A DNA stretch of 64,000 bases from Betaproteobacteria bacterium (GTDB taxonomy: Bacteria > Pseudomonadota > Gammaproteobacteria > Burkholderiales > CAIKXV01). The notes beneath the pieces were generated by a model, which worked only from the letters and a program-made list of their open reading frames with translations, was not told the origin of the DNA and did no database searches. Within the stretch, counting starts at the first letter, position 1. The number at the start of each line of letters is the position of its first letter. Positions 18,044 to 26,003 of this stretch are shown here, one piece after another. Location of the stretch: NCBI GenBank assembly GCA_947458265.1, contig CANGYF010000017.1, positions 1 through 64,000 on the forward strand, read 5' to 3'. The translations under genes were made by a program, and so were the position numbers.

Positions 18044-18050
18044 TGAGCAC

Positions 18051-18368
18051 ATGAAGATGAAGATCGACAGCAGCATTCCATCCTCCGCCCCGGTCACCCG
18101 TGTCCCCGAGACATCGGGCCGCCAGGGTACCGTCGCTCGTGCCACGACGTCCGGATCCTCGGCAGACAGCGTCGCCATCACCGACCTGTCGGCGCGCCTC
18201 AACCAGCTGGAAGGCGTTCTGGCCGGTGTACCGGTGGTCGACAGCGCCCAGGTTCAGGCGATCAAGGACGCCATCAGCGCGGGCCGTTTCCAGGTCGACT
18301 CGGAGGTCGTTGCCGACCGTCTGTTGTCGAGCGTCAAGGAGCTGCTGCTCCAGCGCGGAACAGCCTGA
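18051..18368 (+). CDS. flgM: Anti-sigma-28 factor FlgM
   Basis: FlgM holds FliA inactive until the hook is finished, then is exported. The 105-residue product is typical in size; the N-terminal half is polar and low-complexity, and the C-terminal half contains the binding helices (SVAITDLSARLNQLE and VQAIKDAISAGRFQVDSEVVADRLLSS segments). ATG 18057 would give the more usual MKIDSS start. Neither start has a good ribosome-binding site. Its target fliA is also in the window. Confidence 0.92.
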   Translation: MKMKIDSSIPSSAPVTRVPETSGRQGTVARATTSGSSADSVAITDLSARLNQLEGVLAGVPVVDSAQVQAIKDAISAGRFQVDSEVVADRLLSSVKELLLQRGTA

Positions 18369-18372
18369 GCGT

Positions 18373-18882
18373 GTGAACGCGCCGGCCGCGCCGCGGGTCA
18401 GTCCGTCGGACCCCCGCTCCCGGTTCATCGCCGACCTGCAGGCCGAAGCCGCCACGTTCGGGGAATTCTTCGATCTGCTTCGCACGGAGCAGGCTGCTCT
18501 CACGGCGCGAGACATCGAGGCCTTGCTGCAGATCGCGCCGGCCAAGTCCGAGCGCATACGTACCCTGAACGACCTGGCCCGTCGCAGGACCGCCTACCTC
18601 ACCAGCCAGGCATTCCCGGCCGACCGTGCCGGCATGGCACAGTGGCTGATCGTGCATGGGGGCACGGAACGCGAGGTACTGTCCGCGACCTGGAACGGGC
18701 TGCTGGACACGGCGGCGCAGGCCCAGGCACTCAATCGCGAGAACGGCGTCCTGATCGAAACCCGCCTGCAGCACAACCAGCGGCTGCTGTCGGTGCTGTC
18801 GGCAGGCGCGCAGCCGTCCCTGTACGGCCCCGACGGCCAGACCCGGATCGGCAGCACCGGGCGCGACCTGGGCAAGGTCTGA
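18373..18882 (+). CDS. flgN: FlgN-type flagellar export chaperone
   Basis: FlgN escorts FlgK and FlgL to the export gate. The GTG at 18373 lies 5 bases after the flgM stop. The 169-residue product is predicted helical, with FIADLQAEAATFGEFFDLLRTEQ at the start of the chaperone fold and a C-terminal amphipathic stretch (ALNRENGVLIETRLQHNQRLL). Sequence identity in this family is low, so the call rests on position after flgM plus helix pattern and length. It converges on motD with 2 bases between the stops. Confidence 0.85.
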   Translation: MNAPAAPRVSPSDPRSRFIADLQAEAATFGEFFDLLRTEQAALTARDIEALLQIAPAKSERIRTLNDLARRRTAYLTSQAFPADRAGMAQWLIVHGGTEREVLSATWNGLLDTAAQAQALNRENGVLIETRLQHNQRLLSVLSAGAQPSLYGPDGQTRIGSTGRDLGKV

Positions 18883-18884
18883 CC

Positions 18885-19712
18885 CTAGCGCACGGGGTCA
18901 GGGTTGGGGTTGACGTTGGCTGGCGCAGCGGTCGGCCTCGGCAGCCGAGCCTGTCCGGGTTCGGGCTCGGCCTGGATGATCACTGCCACCCGGCGGTTGC
19001 GTGCGCGCGCCTCCGGGCTGTCGCCCGGCTCGATCGGCTGGTTGTCCGCGTGGCCCAATGCGGTCAGCCGGGGCGCTGCGATCCCGGTCTCGACGAACAG
19101 GCGGACCACCGTGGCGGCCCGGGAAGCGGACAGTTCCCAGTTGGAGGCGAACGCCGGGGTGGCGATCGGCACGTTGTCGGTATGGCCCTCCACTGCGATC
19201 GCCCCTCGGGTGCGCGCGAGCACCTTCGCCACCTCCGCCAGCGTCTTCGTGGCTGCGGGTTCCAGCGCCGACTGGCCGGAACGGAACAGCACGCTGGCAT
19301 TGATCTCGATCACCAGGCCCTCGCGCGTCTCGCTGACCCGCAACAGCCCTTCCTTCACCAGGGGATCGAGCATGATCGACAGTTCGGCGCCGAGCTCGCG
19401 CATGCGCGCCATCATCGCGCGGATGGCTGCCTCGTCCTCCGGGGACCCGGGCGCCGGCCCGACGATGCCGCCCTGCTCCAGCCCGACGATCGAACGCGGC
19501 GAGTTCGTCGAGCTCTGGGCATCGGGCAGGCGCGACGGATTCTGGAACGCCTGCACCAGCGAGTCGCTGAAAACCCGGTACTTGCTCTCGTTCACCTGCG
19601 AGATCGCATACATCACCACGAAGAAAGCGAACAGCAGGGTGATGAAGTCGGCGTACGAAACCAGCCAGCGATCGTGCGGTTCCGGATCCTCGGGCAGGCG
19701 CTTGCGCGGCAT
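18885..19712 (-). CDS. motD: Flagellar stator protein MotD (MotB family)
   Basis: MotD with MotC makes a proton-driven stator. The 275-residue product begins MPRKRLPEDPEPHDRW, then one membrane helix containing the proton-carrying Asp22 (SYADFITLLFAFFVVMYA). The C-terminal OmpA-like peptidoglycan-binding domain has EGHTDNVPI and NWELSASRAATVVRLF. ATG 19712 is chosen because it follows the motC stop by 8 bases; a longer reading has no homology. The Pro-rich tail (PTAAPANVNPNPDP) is non-conserved. Confidence 0.93.
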   Translation of the reverse strand: MPRKRLPEDPEPHDRWLVSYADFITLLFAFFVVMYAISQVNESKYRVFSDSLVQAFQNPSRLPDAQSSTNSPRSIVGLEQGGIVGPAPGSPEDEAAIRAMMARMRELGAELSIMLDPLVKEGLLRVSETREGLVIEINASVLFRSGQSALEPAATKTLAEVAKVLARTRGAIAVEGHTDNVPIATPAFASNWELSASRAATVVRLFVETGIAAPRLTALGHADNQPIEPGDSPEARARNRRVAVIIQAEPEPGQARLPRPTAAPANVNPNPDPVR

Positions 19713-19720
19713 GTCGGCGG

Positions 19721-20461
19721 CTAGACCAGGTAACCCTGGAGGCGGATCTCGATGGAGCGCGGATTCTCGCCGTTGGCGATGCCGACCAGCCCCTCGATCA
19801 GCATTTCCCGCAGGCTCACCTCGCGTGCGACCAGCGTCTTGATCTTGTTGGCGATCGGCAGGAACACCAGGTTCGCCAGGCCGACGCCGTAGATGGTGGC
19901 GACGAATGCGACCGCGATTCCAGCGCCCAGCTTCGCCGGATCGGTCAGGTTCTCCATCACCTGTATCAGGCCCATCACGGCGCCCAGGATGCCAACCGTC
20001 GGCGCATAGCCACCGGCGGCCTCCCACACCCGGGCAGCCGCCCGGTGCCGTGCCTCGAACGCATTGAGCTCCAGCTCGAGCGCCTCGCGCAGCACGTTCG
20101 GCTCGGCGCCATCGACCAGCAGTTGCAACCCCTTGCGCTCGAACGGCTCGCGCGAGGCATCGATCGCGGTCTCCAGCGCGAGGAGCCCGCTGCGGCGGGC
20201 AATCTGGCTCCATCCACTGACCCGAGCGATCAGCTTCTTCGGTTCATGCACCGGCGGCTTGAACACCCACCGCGCCATGCGCATCGCATCGGAGAACTGC
20301 TGCGCCGAACTCTGCAGCATCACCGCACCGGCGGTGCCGCCGACCACCACCAGCAAGGCCGTGACCTGGAGCAGCGACGCCGGATGGCCGCCTTCCAGCA
20401 TCAACCCGCCGATGATCGCGGCGAGACCCAGCAACAGGCCGGCTATGCTGATCCGGTCCAT
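19721..20461 (-). CDS. motC: Flagellar stator protein MotC (MotA family)
   Basis: The 246-residue protein has four predicted membrane helices and a cytoplasmic loop, starting MDRISIAGLLLGLAAIIGG with GGHPASLLQVTALLVVVGGT. This is the short MotC/PomA type rather than enteric MotA. The C-terminal part has AGGYAPTVGILGAVMGLIQVMENL and the conserved membrane Pro/Gly pattern. It follows fliA by 43 bases and pairs with motD. Confidence 0.93.
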   Translation of the reverse strand: MDRISIAGLLLGLAAIIGGLMLEGGHPASLLQVTALLVVVGGTAGAVMLQSSAQQFSDAMRMARWVFKPPVHEPKKLIARVSGWSQIARRSGLLALETAIDASREPFERKGLQLLVDGAEPNVLREALELELNAFEARHRAAARVWEAAGGYAPTVGILGAVMGLIQVMENLTDPAKLGAGIAVAFVATIYGVGLANLVFLPIANKIKTLVAREVSLREMLIEGLVGIANGENPRSIEIRLQGYLV

Positions 20462-20504
20462 CAGGGCTGCCCGTTCGCCGGGCTGTGCTGTACCCGGGCC
20501 GAGA

Positions 20505-21227
20505 TCACGGGTTCTGCGTCCACTCCTTCATCCGCGCGCGCAGCCGGGCGACCGCCTGGCTGTGCAGCTGGCAGATGCGCGATTCGCTGACGCCGAGGAC
20601 CTGGCCGATCTCCTTCAGGTTCAGTTCCTTCTCGTAGTAGAGGCCCATCACCAGCTTCTCGCGCTCGGGCAGGTTGCTGATGGCGGTGACCAGCATCTGG
20701 CGGAAGCCCTTGTCCTCGATGATGGCAAGCGGATTGGACTGGTTGTCGGCGAGAAAGAAGTCGAAGAAGTCGTTGTCGTCGGACTCCTGGAAATCCTCGT
20801 AGTGCAGCAGCTGCGAGCCGCGGGCATCGCTCAGGATGTGCTGGTAGACGCTCAGCGGCATCTCCATCTCGTCGGCCAGCTCGGCCTCGCTCGGCTGGCG
20901 GCCGAACTTCTGCTCGAGCTTCGCCACCGCCGCCTCGATCTTGCGCAGGTTCTTGCGCACGTTGCGCGGCAGCCAGTCGGCGTGGCGCAATTCGTCGAGC
21001 ATCGAGCCGCGGATGCGCTGCACGGCATAGGTTTCGAACTGGGCGCCCTGCGTACTGTCGAAATTGTCCGAGGCATCGAGCAGGCCAATCAGGCCGGCCT
21101 GGATCAGGTCGTCGACATCGACGCTCGCAGGCAGCCGGGTCATGAAGTGATAGGCGATCCGCTTCACCAGCGGCGCCATCTCCTTGACGATGGCATCCTT
21201 GTCGTCTATCGAGGCAATCGGGGGCAT
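20505..21227 (-). CDS. fliA: Flagellar sigma factor FliA (sigma-28)
   Basis: FliA directs RNA polymerase to late flagellar promoters. The 240-residue protein has region 2 (LVKRIAYHFMTRLPASVDVDD, LIQAGLIGLLDA, FETYAVQRIRGSMLDELRH), region 3 and region 4 (LPEREKLVMGLYYEKELNLKEIGQVLGVSESRICQLHSQA). It lies 24 bases downstream of flhG. Its antagonist FlgM is encoded 2 kb away on the other strand. Confidence 0.97.
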   Translation of the reverse strand: MPPIASIDDKDAIVKEMAPLVKRIAYHFMTRLPASVDVDDLIQAGLIGLLDASDNFDSTQGAQFETYAVQRIRGSMLDELRHADWLPRNVRKNLRKIEAAVAKLEQKFGRQPSEAELADEMEMPLSVYQHILSDARGSQLLHYEDFQESDDNDFFDFFLADNQSNPLAIIEDKGFRQMLVTAISNLPEREKLVMGLYYEKELNLKEIGQVLGVSESRICQLHSQAVARLRARMKEWTQNP

Positions 21228-21251
21228 CTAAAGGGGCAATCCTGTACTGAA

Positions 21252-22256
21252 TTAGCGCGATACTAGTGCGGTTCGGTCCGGCGAGCCGGTCGGCGACGGA
21301 TTATGGGACGGCCCGTGCGATGCGTCGAGGGAAGAAAGGCGGACCGTTGCGTCCGTACCGTCCCGCCCCCTCGCATTCTGCGCCGGAACGCCGTCGAGCG
21401 CTGCTTCGCCGAGCAGCAGGGCGCACCAGGCATCCGCAGGCGAACCGGGAAGCAGCATCGGCACATCCAGCTGTCCGGCGAGCGCCGCCCCGGCCGCAGC
21501 CGCACGGCTGCCGGGGAAGACGTCGGCGAGCGGGCGATGCAGCCGCTCGGCCCGCGGCACCATCGGATCGGCCGGCACTGCCCCGGCATACTCCACCTGG
21601 ACCTGCAGGAAGCGGCGTGCGGTCTGCGCCACCTTGCGCCAGGCCGATTGCGCAGCGTTCGCGTCCGCAGCGCGTGCCATCCACCACAGGTAGCGCTGCT
21701 GGCCGACCTCGAGCGCAAGCATCTTGAGCGCCGAATAGGCCGCAGTCACCGAGCGCTGGGCATCGGTGGACCCCAGCAGCACGGTACCGGCCTGTGCTGC
21801 CGCCGGCCACCATCGATCGACGCGATCGGAAGGCACGTCAATCAGCACGCAATCGAAGCGGGACGCCAGTTCCGACAGGGCGCGACCGGCGGCGGGTGCG
21901 GCGCCGGGGGCCGGGGCCGGCAGCGGACCGGCCGGACCAAGCCGGGCTGCCGGCACCCAGGTCACGCCGCCGCTGGCGTGCAGCAGCACCTCGTCCAGCC
22001 GCCGCTGTCCCGACAGCGCCTCGGCAAGGTCGCCGCGCGGGAACAGGCCGAACCATCCTGCGCCGCTGCGCATCTGCGGCTGTGCATCGACCACCAGTAC
22101 CGAATGGCCACGGCGTGCCATCGCGTCGGCGGTCGCAGCGACCAGCGCCGTCTGGCCGATGCCGGCGTCACCGCCGATGAACAGGGCGCTGCGCAGGGCG
22201 GAGCCGCCCAGCAGGCGGCGCAGGCTGGAGGCCTGGTCTTCGACAGGCGCGATCAT
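21252..22256 (-). CDS. flhG: FlhG/FleN-like MinD-family protein with degenerate P-loop
   Basis: FlhG (FleN) is a MinD-type ATPase that limits flagellar number and antagonises the master regulator. Position between flhF and fliA is diagnostic. The 334-residue product keeps the fold marks (VLVVDAQPQ, FDCVLIDVPSD), but the deviant Walker A is GGDAGIGQT at 28-36: both lysines of KGGxGKT are gone and the catalytic one is Gln35. ATP use is therefore doubtful. The C-terminal ~60 residues are low-complexity. ATG 22256 is preferred over an upstream GTG at 22289. Confidence 0.83.
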   Translation of the reverse strand: MIAPVEDQASSLRRLLGGSALRSALFIGGDAGIGQTALVAATADAMARRGHSVLVVDAQPQMRSGAGWFGLFPRGDLAEALSGQRRLDEVLLHASGGVTWVPAARLGPAGPLPAPAPGAAPAAGRALSELASRFDCVLIDVPSDRVDRWWPAAAQAGTVLLGSTDAQRSVTAAYSALKMLALEVGQQRYLWWMARAADANAAQSAWRKVAQTARRFLQVQVEYAGAVPADPMVPRAERLHRPLADVFPGSRAAAAGAALAGQLDVPMLLPGSPADAWCALLLGEAALDGVPAQNARGRDGTDATVRLSSLDASHGPSHNPSPTGSPDRTALVSR

Positions 22257-22291
22257 GCCGACGCCGCCACGATGGAGCGCCACCGGCACGA

Positions 22292-22339
22292 CGTGCGGGC
22301 TTCACTCCGGCACCGCGTGCCGGCTTCACTCCGGCATCG
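22292..22339. repeat. Two-copy 24-bp tandem repeat in the flhF-flhG spacer
   Basis: Bases 22292-22315 and 22316-22339 are two head-to-tail copies of a 24-base unit with the shared core GGCTTCACTCCGGCA and two mismatches. It lies in the ~100-base spacer between the flhF stop and flhG start, upstream of both candidate flhG starts. Confidence 0.75.
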
Positions 22340-22358
22340 GCGATGCCGCATCGCCTGC

Positions 22359-23852
22359 TCAGACACCGGAGCCTCCGCTGGCTGCCACGAGGGCGAACTC
22401 GTCGCCAGCCGGGGTGAACGGATTGGCGGCTTCGCGGCCGCGCAGCGCGCGGTCAATCAGGTACAGCGGATTTGGCAGGTGCAGGTCTTCCGGTACCCGC
22501 TGGCCGTTGGTCACGAAGCACACGGGCAACCGGTGGCGCAAAACCACATCGAGCACGCCGCCCAGCGAAACCGCCTCGTCGATCTTGGTCAGGATGCAAC
22601 CATCGAGGCCGCCGGCGGCATAACGCATGGCGACGTCCTCGAGCGTGCTGCCGGACGAGGCAGCGGACAGCAGCAGAAGCCGCTGCACGCCGCGCCCCTC
22701 GCCCGTCAACAGCGCTGCCTGCTCGGCGAGCCTGCGGTCGCGCTGGCTCATGCCGACGGTGTCGATCAGCGTCAGGTGGCGCGAAGCCAGGTCGCCCAGG
22801 GTCATCTGCAGCTCGGGCTCGTCGCGCACCGCGATGACCGGTACCCCGAGGATGCGGCCATAGATGCGCAACTGATCGAGCGCGCCGATCCGGAAGCCGT
22901 CGGTGGTGAGCAGTGCTGCGCTGGCCGCCCCGCGCGCGAGCACGCAGCGCGCGGCCAGCTTGGCGACGGTGGTGGTCTTGCCGACACCGGTCGGCCCGAC
23001 CAGCGCGAACACGCCGCCCTGCTCGCACGGGTCGGTCGGCTGCAGCAGTGACTTCAGCCGCTCGAACAGCAGTGTCCGCACCTGTCGCCATGCGGTGTCG
23101 ACCTGGGTCGACGGCGCCGCCCCGGGCAGGGCTGCATTGCCGTCCTGTCCGGCCACGGTCGCATCGGCAGGATCCGTCCGGCCGACCGCATCGGCCAGTT
23201 CCCTTGCCAGGACGGTGCTGAAGCCCGCCGCCAGCAACCGGCGCATGAGCTCGGTCTCCACCGGCGAGCGTCGGGCGCGCTCGCCCCAGGCGAATCCGGC
23301 GAGCTGGTTCTCGACCAGCGACCGCAGCGAGCGGACCTCGGCTGCAATCTCGGTCATGGCGACGCTGTCGGCGGCAGCCAGCGCCGGCGCGGCGACCGGG
23401 GCTGGCCCGGAAACGACTGGAACCACCGGTGCCCCCGGAGCGGCACTGGCGGCGTCGGCGCCAGCCACTGCTGCCTGGGCTGCCCGGTAGTCTGTTGCCG
23501 GCAGCGGCGCGGGCGACGGGCGAGCGCCCGCAGCGAGCTGCGCGGGCGGCCACTGCGCGGTGGACGCCGGCGCAGGCCGGCGCACGACGTCCGGCAGGTC
23601 CGGATCGTCGACCAGTGCCGCCTGCGTGTAGGCGTCGATCGCCGAGCGCCGGAGCGGCTCGACCTCGGCCCGCGGCGGGAACGGCGTCGGCAGCACCGCC
23701 GGCTCGGCACCCGATTCGATCATCGCCACCAGTTCCACGCCGCCCGAGGGCAGCCGCCGGTTCGACAGGATCAGCGCATCGGCGCCGAGCGCATCGCGCA
23801 CCTCGCGCAGGGCTTCCCGGGTGGATGCCGCCTGGAAGCGCCGGACGATCAT
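22359..23852 (-). CDS. flhF: Flagellar polar-placement GTPase FlhF
   Basis: FlhF is an SRP-family GTPase that selects the flagellar pole. The 497-residue protein has the B domain start MIVRRFQAASTREALREVRD, a long Pro/Ala-rich linker (~residues 50-165), an N domain and the G domain. G1 is GPTGVGKTT at 286-294; LIDTVGMSQRD and ILTKIDEAVSLG mark later G motifs. The start overlaps the flhA stop by 4 bases. Confidence 0.96.
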   Translation of the reverse strand: MIVRRFQAASTREALREVRDALGADALILSNRRLPSGGVELVAMIESGAEPAVLPTPFPPRAEVEPLRRSAIDAYTQAALVDDPDLPDVVRRPAPASTAQWPPAQLAAGARPSPAPLPATDYRAAQAAVAGADAASAAPGAPVVPVVSGPAPVAAPALAAADSVAMTEIAAEVRSLRSLVENQLAGFAWGERARRSPVETELMRRLLAAGFSTVLARELADAVGRTDPADATVAGQDGNAALPGAAPSTQVDTAWRQVRTLLFERLKSLLQPTDPCEQGGVFALVGPTGVGKTTTVAKLAARCVLARGAASAALLTTDGFRIGALDQLRIYGRILGVPVIAVRDEPELQMTLGDLASRHLTLIDTVGMSQRDRRLAEQAALLTGEGRGVQRLLLLSAASSGSTLEDVAMRYAAGGLDGCILTKIDEAVSLGGVLDVVLRHRLPVCFVTNGQRVPEDLHLPNPLYLIDRALRGREAANPFTPAGDEFALVAASGGSGV

Positions 23853-25981
23853 CCCCGGCCCCCGAGCACCGCCACCACGCGGATGGTCCGGCTGTCAGGG
23901 ATCTCGGCGTGCGAGATGACCTTCAACTGCGGTACCGCGCGCTTCAGGAAACGCATCAGCAGCGTGCGCAGCGCCGGTGCCACCAGCAGCACCGCCGGCT
24001 GGCCGGACTGTTCCTGTACCTGCGCGAGGTTGGCGGCCTGGCGCAGCAGGTTGTCGGCAAGCGACGGCTCCAGGCCGGCGCCCTCGGACTGACGGTCGCC
24101 CCTGTCGCCCTTGTCGCTGGCACGGCCCTGTGTCATCTGGGTAAGCATCTGCTCGAGTGTGGGGTCGAGCGCGATCACGGGCAACTCCCCCGAACCCGGG
24201 AACACCGCCTGCATGATCGCGCGGCCCAGCGCCACCCGAACCTGGGTGGTGAGTTCCTCCGGATCCTGCGTCTTCGCGCCATGCTCGGCCAGCGACTCGA
24301 TGATGGTGCGCATGTCGCGGATATGGACGCCATCGGACAACAGGTTCTGCAGCACGCGCTGCACCACCGTGAGGCTGAGCACCCGCGGCACCAGGTCCTC
24401 CACCAGCTTCGGGGAATCCTTGGCGATATGGTCGAGCAGCGCCTGCGTTTCCTCACGGCCGAGCAGTTCGTGCGCGTTCGACTGGATCATGTTCGACAGA
24501 TGGGTCGCCACGACCGTACCGGCATCGACCACCGTGTAGCCGAGGCTTTGCGCCTGGTCGCGCTGGCCGGCGTCGATCCAGGTGGCAGGCAGGCCGAACG
24601 CCGGGTCCTTCGTCGCCGTGCCCTGCAGGTTACCCAGTACCCGCCCTGGATTGATCGCCAGGAACATGCCGGGGAACACCTCGCCGGTACCGGCATCGAC
24701 GCCCTTGAGCAGGATGCGGTAGGCGTTGGGCCGCAGCTCGAGGTTGTCCCGGATATGCACCGCAGGCACCAGGAAGCCGAGGTCCTGCGCGACCTTCTTC
24801 CGGATGCCGCGGATGCGCTTGAGCAGTTCGCCGTCCTGGGCGCGATCGACCAGCGGGATCAGCCGGTAGCCGACCTCCAGGCCCAGCATGTCGACCGGCA
24901 CCACGTCGTTCCAGCCGACCTCCACCGGATCGGCCCTCGCCGGCGGTGGTGGCGGCGGCAGCGCAGCCGCCTGCTGCTGCTTCTGCGCGGTTCGCCAGCC
25001 GAGCCAACCCAGGCCGCCGGCGATCGCGAGGAAGGCCAGGTTCGGCATGCCCGGGATCAGGCCGACCAGGCCGATCATGCCGGCGGTGATGTACATCACC
25101 GCCGGCCGGTTGAACATCTGGCTGATGAACTGGTCGGACAGGTCCTGCTCGCTGCCGGCGCGGCTGACCACGATGCCGGCGGCGGTCGAGATCACCAGGG
25201 CCGGGATCTGCGCGACCAGGCCGTCGCCGATGGTCAGCAGCACGTAGGCCTCGGTCGCATCGCCGAAACCCATGCCGTGCTGGAGCATGCCGATCAGCAG
25301 CCCGCCGACGATGTTGATGACGACGATCAGGATGCCGGCGATCGCATCGCCGCGGACGAACTTCGACGCACCGTCCATCGAGCCGTAGAAGTCGGCCTCG
25401 GCCGCGATCGCCTGGCGCCGCGCACGCGCCTCGTCTTCCCGGATCAGCCCGGCATTCAGGTCGGCGTCGATCGCCATCTGCTTGCCGGGCATCGCGTCCA
25501 GGGTGAAGCGCGCCGCGACCTCGGCGATCCGTCCTGCACCCTTGGTGATCACGACGAAGTTGATCACCACCAGGATGATGAAAACGATCAGGCCGACCGC
25601 GTAGTTGCCGCCGATCAGGAAGTGGCCGAAGGCCTCGATCACCTGGCCGGCGGCATCCGGACCGGTATGGCCTTCAAGCAGGATGACCCGGGTGGAGGCG
25701 ACGTTGAGCGACAGGCGCAGCAGCGTGGTGACCAGCAGGATGGTCGGAAACACCGAGAACTCGAGCGGCTTGAGCGTGTACAGCGCGACCAGCAGCACGA
25801 TCACCGACAGCGCGATGTTGAACGTGAACAGCAGGTCGAGCAGGAACGTGGGCAACGGCAGGACCATCATCGCGAGCACGAGGATGATCAGCACCGGCGC
25901 CGCGGCCCGCGTCCACTGCGAGCTGCCCTGCCGGCCGCCCGGCAGGGCTACCGCGCCAGGGATGGGCGGCAGTGCACTCAT
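23849..25981 (-). CDS. flhA: Flagellar export gate protein FlhA
   Basis: FlhA forms the nonameric export gate ring of the flagellar type III apparatus. The 710-residue protein has an N-terminal membrane half (about eight helices; FHIPEP-type conserved loop seen around FTLDAMPGKQMAIDADLNAGLI) and a cytoplasmic C-terminal half. The linker is Pro/Ala-rich (LPPPPPPARADP). It follows flhB by 22 bases and overlaps flhF. Confidence 0.97.
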   Translation of the reverse strand: MSALPPIPGAVALPGGRQGSSQWTRAAAPVLIILVLAMMVLPLPTFLLDLLFTFNIALSVIVLLVALYTLKPLEFSVFPTILLVTTLLRLSLNVASTRVILLEGHTGPDAAGQVIEAFGHFLIGGNYAVGLIVFIILVVINFVVITKGAGRIAEVAARFTLDAMPGKQMAIDADLNAGLIREDEARARRQAIAAEADFYGSMDGASKFVRGDAIAGILIVVINIVGGLLIGMLQHGMGFGDATEAYVLLTIGDGLVAQIPALVISTAAGIVVSRAGSEQDLSDQFISQMFNRPAVMYITAGMIGLVGLIPGMPNLAFLAIAGGLGWLGWRTAQKQQQAAALPPPPPPARADPVEVGWNDVVPVDMLGLEVGYRLIPLVDRAQDGELLKRIRGIRKKVAQDLGFLVPAVHIRDNLELRPNAYRILLKGVDAGTGEVFPGMFLAINPGRVLGNLQGTATKDPAFGLPATWIDAGQRDQAQSLGYTVVDAGTVVATHLSNMIQSNAHELLGREETQALLDHIAKDSPKLVEDLVPRVLSLTVVQRVLQNLLSDGVHIRDMRTIIESLAEHGAKTQDPEELTTQVRVALGRAIMQAVFPGSGELPVIALDPTLEQMLTQMTQGRASDKGDRGDRQSEGAGLEPSLADNLLRQAANLAQVQEQSGQPAVLLVAPALRTLLMRFLKRAVPQLKVISHAEIPDSRTIRVVAVLGGRG

Positions 25982-26003
25982 CGGTCAACTCCCGGGGCCG
26001 GCA

